Shown here: positions 6,444 to 8,037 of the stretch, piece by piece
Layout: every line of letters begins with the position of its first letter
How positions within the stretch are numbered: position 1 is the first letter of the stretch
Source of the DNA: Limnohabitans sp.
GTDB lineage: Bacteria; Pseudomonadota; Gammaproteobacteria; Burkholderiales; Burkholderiaceae_C
Reading direction: 5' to 3'
DNA length: 8,037 nucleotides
Assembly (NCBI GenBank): GCA_023260735.1
Contig: JALQUL010000277.1
Span: 1 to 8,037 of the forward strand
Notes under the pieces: generated by a model
The model's input: only the letters and a program-made list of their open reading frames with translations
Told to the model about the DNA's origin: nothing
Database searches by the model: none
Program-made: the position numbers and the translations under genes

Positions 6444-6482
6444 GCTTAGCGGTACTATTAATAGTACCCTAGGCCAATTTTT
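6444..6482 (+). terminator. Intrinsic terminator of the pirin gene
   Basis: An 18-base perfect palindrome, GGTACTATTAATAGTACC (6451-6468), is extended by GCTTAG (6444-6449) pairing with CTAGGC (6469-6474), with one bulged C (6450) and one G-T pair. The run CAATTTTT (6475-6482) follows. It starts 17 bases after the pirin stop. The opposite strand has no T-run after the stem, so it should act mainly on plus-strand transcripts. Confidence 0.8.
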
Positions 6483-6569
6483 GATTTAAAGGATTTTTAA
6501 TCGATCAACAATTCAACAAGGGTGTTTTATGTTGGCGCCACCACTTTCTAGAGTCGTAAAAAAATTATT

Positions 6570-7142
6570 TTAAGTTTTGAGTTCGATTAAAAAAATAAAA
6601 TTAATACCCAATAGTAAAGTAATAAAACCAACTGCTTTTAAAAGTTCTCTACCATAGGTTTTTTTAAGTGTAAGCAAAGTAGCAAAAGCACCAATTACAT
6701 GCAAACTAGCGGTGGTTATTAAAAAACCTAAAATATAGTTGAATTGATTGGCATTAAAAGGTATTTCGGCTCCGTGTGCGAAACCATGAAAAATACCAAA
6801 TAATGCCACACCAATAGCTGCAACCGTTATATTACCTCGTTCATTAAAGGCAATTGCCAGGCCTAATAAGACAATGGAAATAGCGATTCCTAACTCGGAA
6901 TATGGCAGCATGATTTGTAAAAATCCCATCCAAGCACCCAGTACCATTGTTACTATAAAAGCTGTTGGCACTATAAAAATAGCTCTGCCACCAATCAGTG
7001 CGCTCCATGCACCAACGGCTAACATGGCTAACAAATGGTCAAGTCCTGTTATGGGATGCAGAAAACCATCATTGGTACTGCCGTGAGCGAGTAACCATGT
7101 AGGATAAATAAGGATTGGCAAAGTCAAAAAAAATTTATTCAT
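6570..7142 (-). CDS. HupE/UreJ family nickel or cobalt permease, secreted-type N-terminus
   Basis: This 190-aa integral membrane protein has a cleavable signal-like N-terminus (hydrophobic 4-18, A19, then H20-G), so H20 could become the first residue on the outside. About five further hydrophobic segments follow (roughly 36-50, 54-78, 84-99, 106-119, 135-158, with a last one at 168-186). The family motif H-P-I-T-G-L-D-H-L-L (29-38) carries H29, D35 and H36, and F-H-G-F-A-H-G-A-E (118-126) carries H119, H123 and E126; these are the expected metal ligands. HupE/UreJ proteins import Ni(II) (sometimes Co(II)) for hydrogenase or urease, but neither enzyme nor a cobalamin gene is nearby, so the metal is unassigned. 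The length is normal for the family. The ATG gives the signal peptide directly but has no clear Shine-Dalgarno sequence. The gene converges on the pirin gene. Confidence 0.88.
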   Translation of the reverse strand: MNKFFLTLPILIYPTWLLAHGSTNDGFLHPITGLDHLLAMLAVGAWSALIGGRAIFIVPTAFIVTMVLGAWMGFLQIMLPYSELGIAISIVLLGLAIAFNERGNITVAAIGVALFGIFHGFAHGAEIPFNANQFNYILGFLITTASLHVIGAFATLLTLKKTYGRELLKAVGFITLLLGINFIFLIELKT

Positions 7143-7180
7143 AAGATATTTTTTGCAAGATTCATGCCATGAAAATTTTT

Positions 7181-7199
7181 TAACTATTTTAATTAGTTA
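7181..7199. promoter_or_regulatory. Inverted repeat upstream of the HupE gene, possible operator
   Basis: TAACTA (7181-7186) and TAGTTA (7194-7199) are exact inverted copies with a 7-base A/T spacer, about 40 bases before the permease ATG. A weak minus-strand promoter, TTGAAG (7225-7230) and TATTAA (7201-7206) 18 bases apart, would place the repeat just around the transcription start, where a metal-sensing repressor could act. The sequence matches no NikR or Fur consensus that I can assert. Confidence 0.3.
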
Positions 7200-7410
7200 T
7201 TTAATACTTTGATCTAACAAGTCACTTCAAAAAACCAGCTCTTTATATGAGATGCAAAGATTTCTTAAACTTATCTAAAAAGTCTAACGTATGATTATTC
7301 AATAGATATCAACAAAGTCTTGCTTAATGGGCCATAGATGTAGCCTTAATCAAGGCGTAGTGGATGTGGTTCAAAATTGCTTAATAGTTCGTTCTTGTTT
7401 TTAGAAAGCC

Positions 7411-7428
7411 TAAAACTTGCAAGTTTTA
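7411..7428. promoter_or_regulatory. 18-bp perfect palindrome upstream of the repeat-protein gene
   Basis: TAAAACTTGCAAGTTTTA is identical to its own reverse complement. It ends 48 bases before the ATG at 7477. Its inner TTGCAA (7417-7422) could be a -35 element, with TTAAAA (7440-7445) as a poor -10 after 17 bases. A symmetric site of this size is typical of a dimeric repressor; a 7-bp RNA stem with a TGCA loop is the alternative, but no T-run directly follows. Confidence 0.45.
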
Positions 7429-7476
7429 TTACATACTTTTTAAAAATTTGGTTTTTTATTTGATTGTTTGCGTATT

Positions 7477-8004
7477 ATGACCAAAACTAATTTACCTGAT
7501 TTAAGCACAGTCAATTTAAATGTGGGTGGTGTGACAGTCAAACTTGATAGTACCGCTTTGGCTGATGTCATTAGAAACTTACCCGATACTGAGGCCTATA
7601 AAAAATTGTACGAAGCCCTAATTGCTCATCCTAGTTCTAGAGTACGTGCAAATATTGCTGACAAAGAGCAATTGGGTGATGAGGCAATTCATCTTCTTGC
7701 AAAAGATGGATCGGTTGAGGTAATACGAAACTTGGCTAGAAATCGTACGGTAAGAGAAGTGCTTTCACTCGAGTTAACACTTTTAATGATAGAGCGTGAT
7801 GTAGAGGTTGCCGACACAATTGCTTCATATGTTGAAGATTGGAGTAATACGATGGAAATTGCCAAAATTTTAAAAAATCATTCTGACCCTCAGGTACGAT
7901 TATCTTTAGCTAATAATAGAGGAACTCCCAAGACTATCTTGCGTCAGCAACTCAAGGACCCTGAGGAGTCAATAGTTATCGCTGCAAAGGAAAACTTAAG
8001 ATGA
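7477..8004 (+). CDS. Leucine-rich-variant / HEAT-like helical repeat protein of unknown function
   Basis: This 175-aa protein has no signal peptide, membrane segment or cysteine. After a polar N-terminus with a short beta-like stretch (N-V-G-G-V-T-V-K-L, 15-23), it runs as roughly 24-27-residue helical repeats. The register is D-x-x-V-R-x-x-L-A-x-N-x-x-T-x-x-x-L-x-x-L: residues 50-75 (S-S-R-V-R-A-N-I-A), 76-101 (G-S-V-E-V-I-R-N-L-A-R-N), a degenerate unit at about 108-133, 134-160 (D-P-Q-V-R-L-S-L-A-N-N), and a final half unit. This resembles LRV repeats next to HEAT/Armadillo folds, which usually bind other proteins. The Fe-S cysteine cluster found N-terminal to the LRV repeats of the Azotobacter protein is absent. 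I chose the ATG at 7477; an in-frame TTG at 7468 is possible, but neither has a good ribosome binding site. Its stop overlaps the next start (ATGA), so it likely works with that unseen partner. Function is not recognised. Confidence 0.75.
   Translation: MTKTNLPDLSTVNLNVGGVTVKLDSTALADVIRNLPDTEAYKKLYEALIAHPSSRVRANIADKEQLGDEAIHLLAKDGSVEVIRNLARNRTVREVLSLELTLLMIERDVEVADTIASYVEDWSNTMEIAKILKNHSDPQVRLSLANNRGTPKTILRQQLKDPEESIVIAAKENLR
7986..7991 (+). promoter_or_regulatory. Ribosome binding site of the gene at the right edge
   Basis: AAAGGA lies inside the last codons of the repeat-protein gene, 9 bases before an ATG that overlaps that gene's TGA. It is the main reason for calling the downstream start real. 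Confidence 0.6.
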
Positions 8005-8037
8005 TTTTTCTAGTGGGTATTTACAAATCCTCTTATT
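8001..8037 (+). CDS. Start of a further gene, cut by the right edge
   Basis: Twelve codons are visible (M-I-F-L-V-G-I-Y-K-S-S-Y) and the frame is still open at the window end. The ATG overlaps the TGA of the repeat-protein gene in the classic ATGA arrangement and has AAAGGA at the right distance, so a translationally coupled operon partner is likely. The hydrophobic start could be a signal or membrane segment or a buried first beta-strand; the fragment is too short to name a family. Confidence 0.55.
   Translation, partial: MIFLVGIYKSSY

Larger units (their letters stand above)
7143..7476. other. Non-coding region between the HupE gene and the repeat-protein gene
   Basis: This divergent gap of about 330 bases is very A/T-rich. 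It holds a weak candidate promoter and an inverted repeat on the hupE side, a GCCTT/AAGGC hairpin (7343-7347 and 7352-7356), a direct repeat TTGCTTAAT (7320-7328 and 7377-7385), and an 18-bp palindrome (7411-7428). I find no protein-coding frame of note, no tRNA, and no cobalamin or nickel riboswitch core that I can recognise. Confidence 0.5.

Noticed and set aside
6533..6540. TGGCGCCA 8-bp palindrome between the pirin and HupE genes, considered as a terminator for the HupE gene
   Set aside because: The stem is too short for a hairpin with a real loop, and no T-run follows on the minus strand.
6529..6573. A 14-codon frame (M-L-A-P-P-L-S-R-V-V-K-K-L-F) with AAGGG 7 to 8 bases upstream, between the pirin terminator and the HupE gene
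   Set aside because: It is very short, its stop overlaps the 3' end of the HupE gene on the other strand, and no promoter is evident. An AAGGG before an ATG is expected by chance in this much sequence.
6874..7086. Plus-strand open frame of 70 codons inside the HupE gene
   Set aside because: It is antisense to the permease, whose metal-binding motifs confirm the minus-strand frame.
7468..7476. TTG start three codons upstream of the repeat-protein ATG
   Set aside because: ATG is the commoner start and neither has a clear ribosome binding site; the difference is only three residues, so I kept the ATG.

Overview
The window is AT-rich chromosomal DNA from a proteobacterium. The best guess is a low-GC beta-proteobacterium (Burkholderiales-like), because a bacterial aryl-CoA monooxygenase/reductase fusion sits in one operon with an SDR, a crotonase and an acyl-CoA dehydrogenase, a layout I associate with that group. 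The taxon is inferred from protein resemblance and gene order; nothing here, such as an rRNA, fixes it. There is no tRNA, rRNA, transposase, integrase or CRISPR array.

Left half (1-4385, minus strand): a catabolic operon read right to left. Its promoter region (about 4344-4385) is packed with overlapping short palindromes. The genes follow in order: a 783-aa fused flavoprotein (salicylyl-CoA 5-hydroxylase / 2-aminobenzoyl-CoA monooxygenase domain plus an Old Yellow Enzyme domain), an SDR dehydrogenase, a crotonase-family protein, and an acyl-CoA dehydrogenase cut off by the left edge. Together they fit aerobic CoA-dependent breakdown of 2-aminobenzoate (anthranilate) or salicylate. The fusion protein would hydroxylate and reduce the ring of the aryl-CoA ester, and the other three would supply beta-oxidation-like steps and ring opening. 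The aryl-CoA ligase that must feed the pathway is not in the window and may lie beyond the left edge. The crotonase lacks both glutamates of classical enoyl-CoA hydratase, so a plain hydratase label may be wrong.

Middle (4438-6482): mtnN (MTA/SAH nucleosidase, minus strand) diverges from a pirin-family cupin gene (plus strand). The roughly 330-base gap between them holds an inverted repeat, a good -35 hexamer and a weakly supported 31-codon ORF. The pirin gene ends in a clear intrinsic terminator.

Right part (6570-8037): a small HupE/UreJ-type membrane metal permease on the minus strand, with no hydrogenase, urease or cobalamin gene beside it. After a roughly 330-base non-coding stretch with an 18-bp perfect palindrome comes a plus-strand gene for a 175-aa leucine-rich-variant/HEAT-like repeat protein. 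Its stop overlaps the start of a further gene that runs off the right edge; that start has a good ribosome binding site and points to an operon continuing out of the window.
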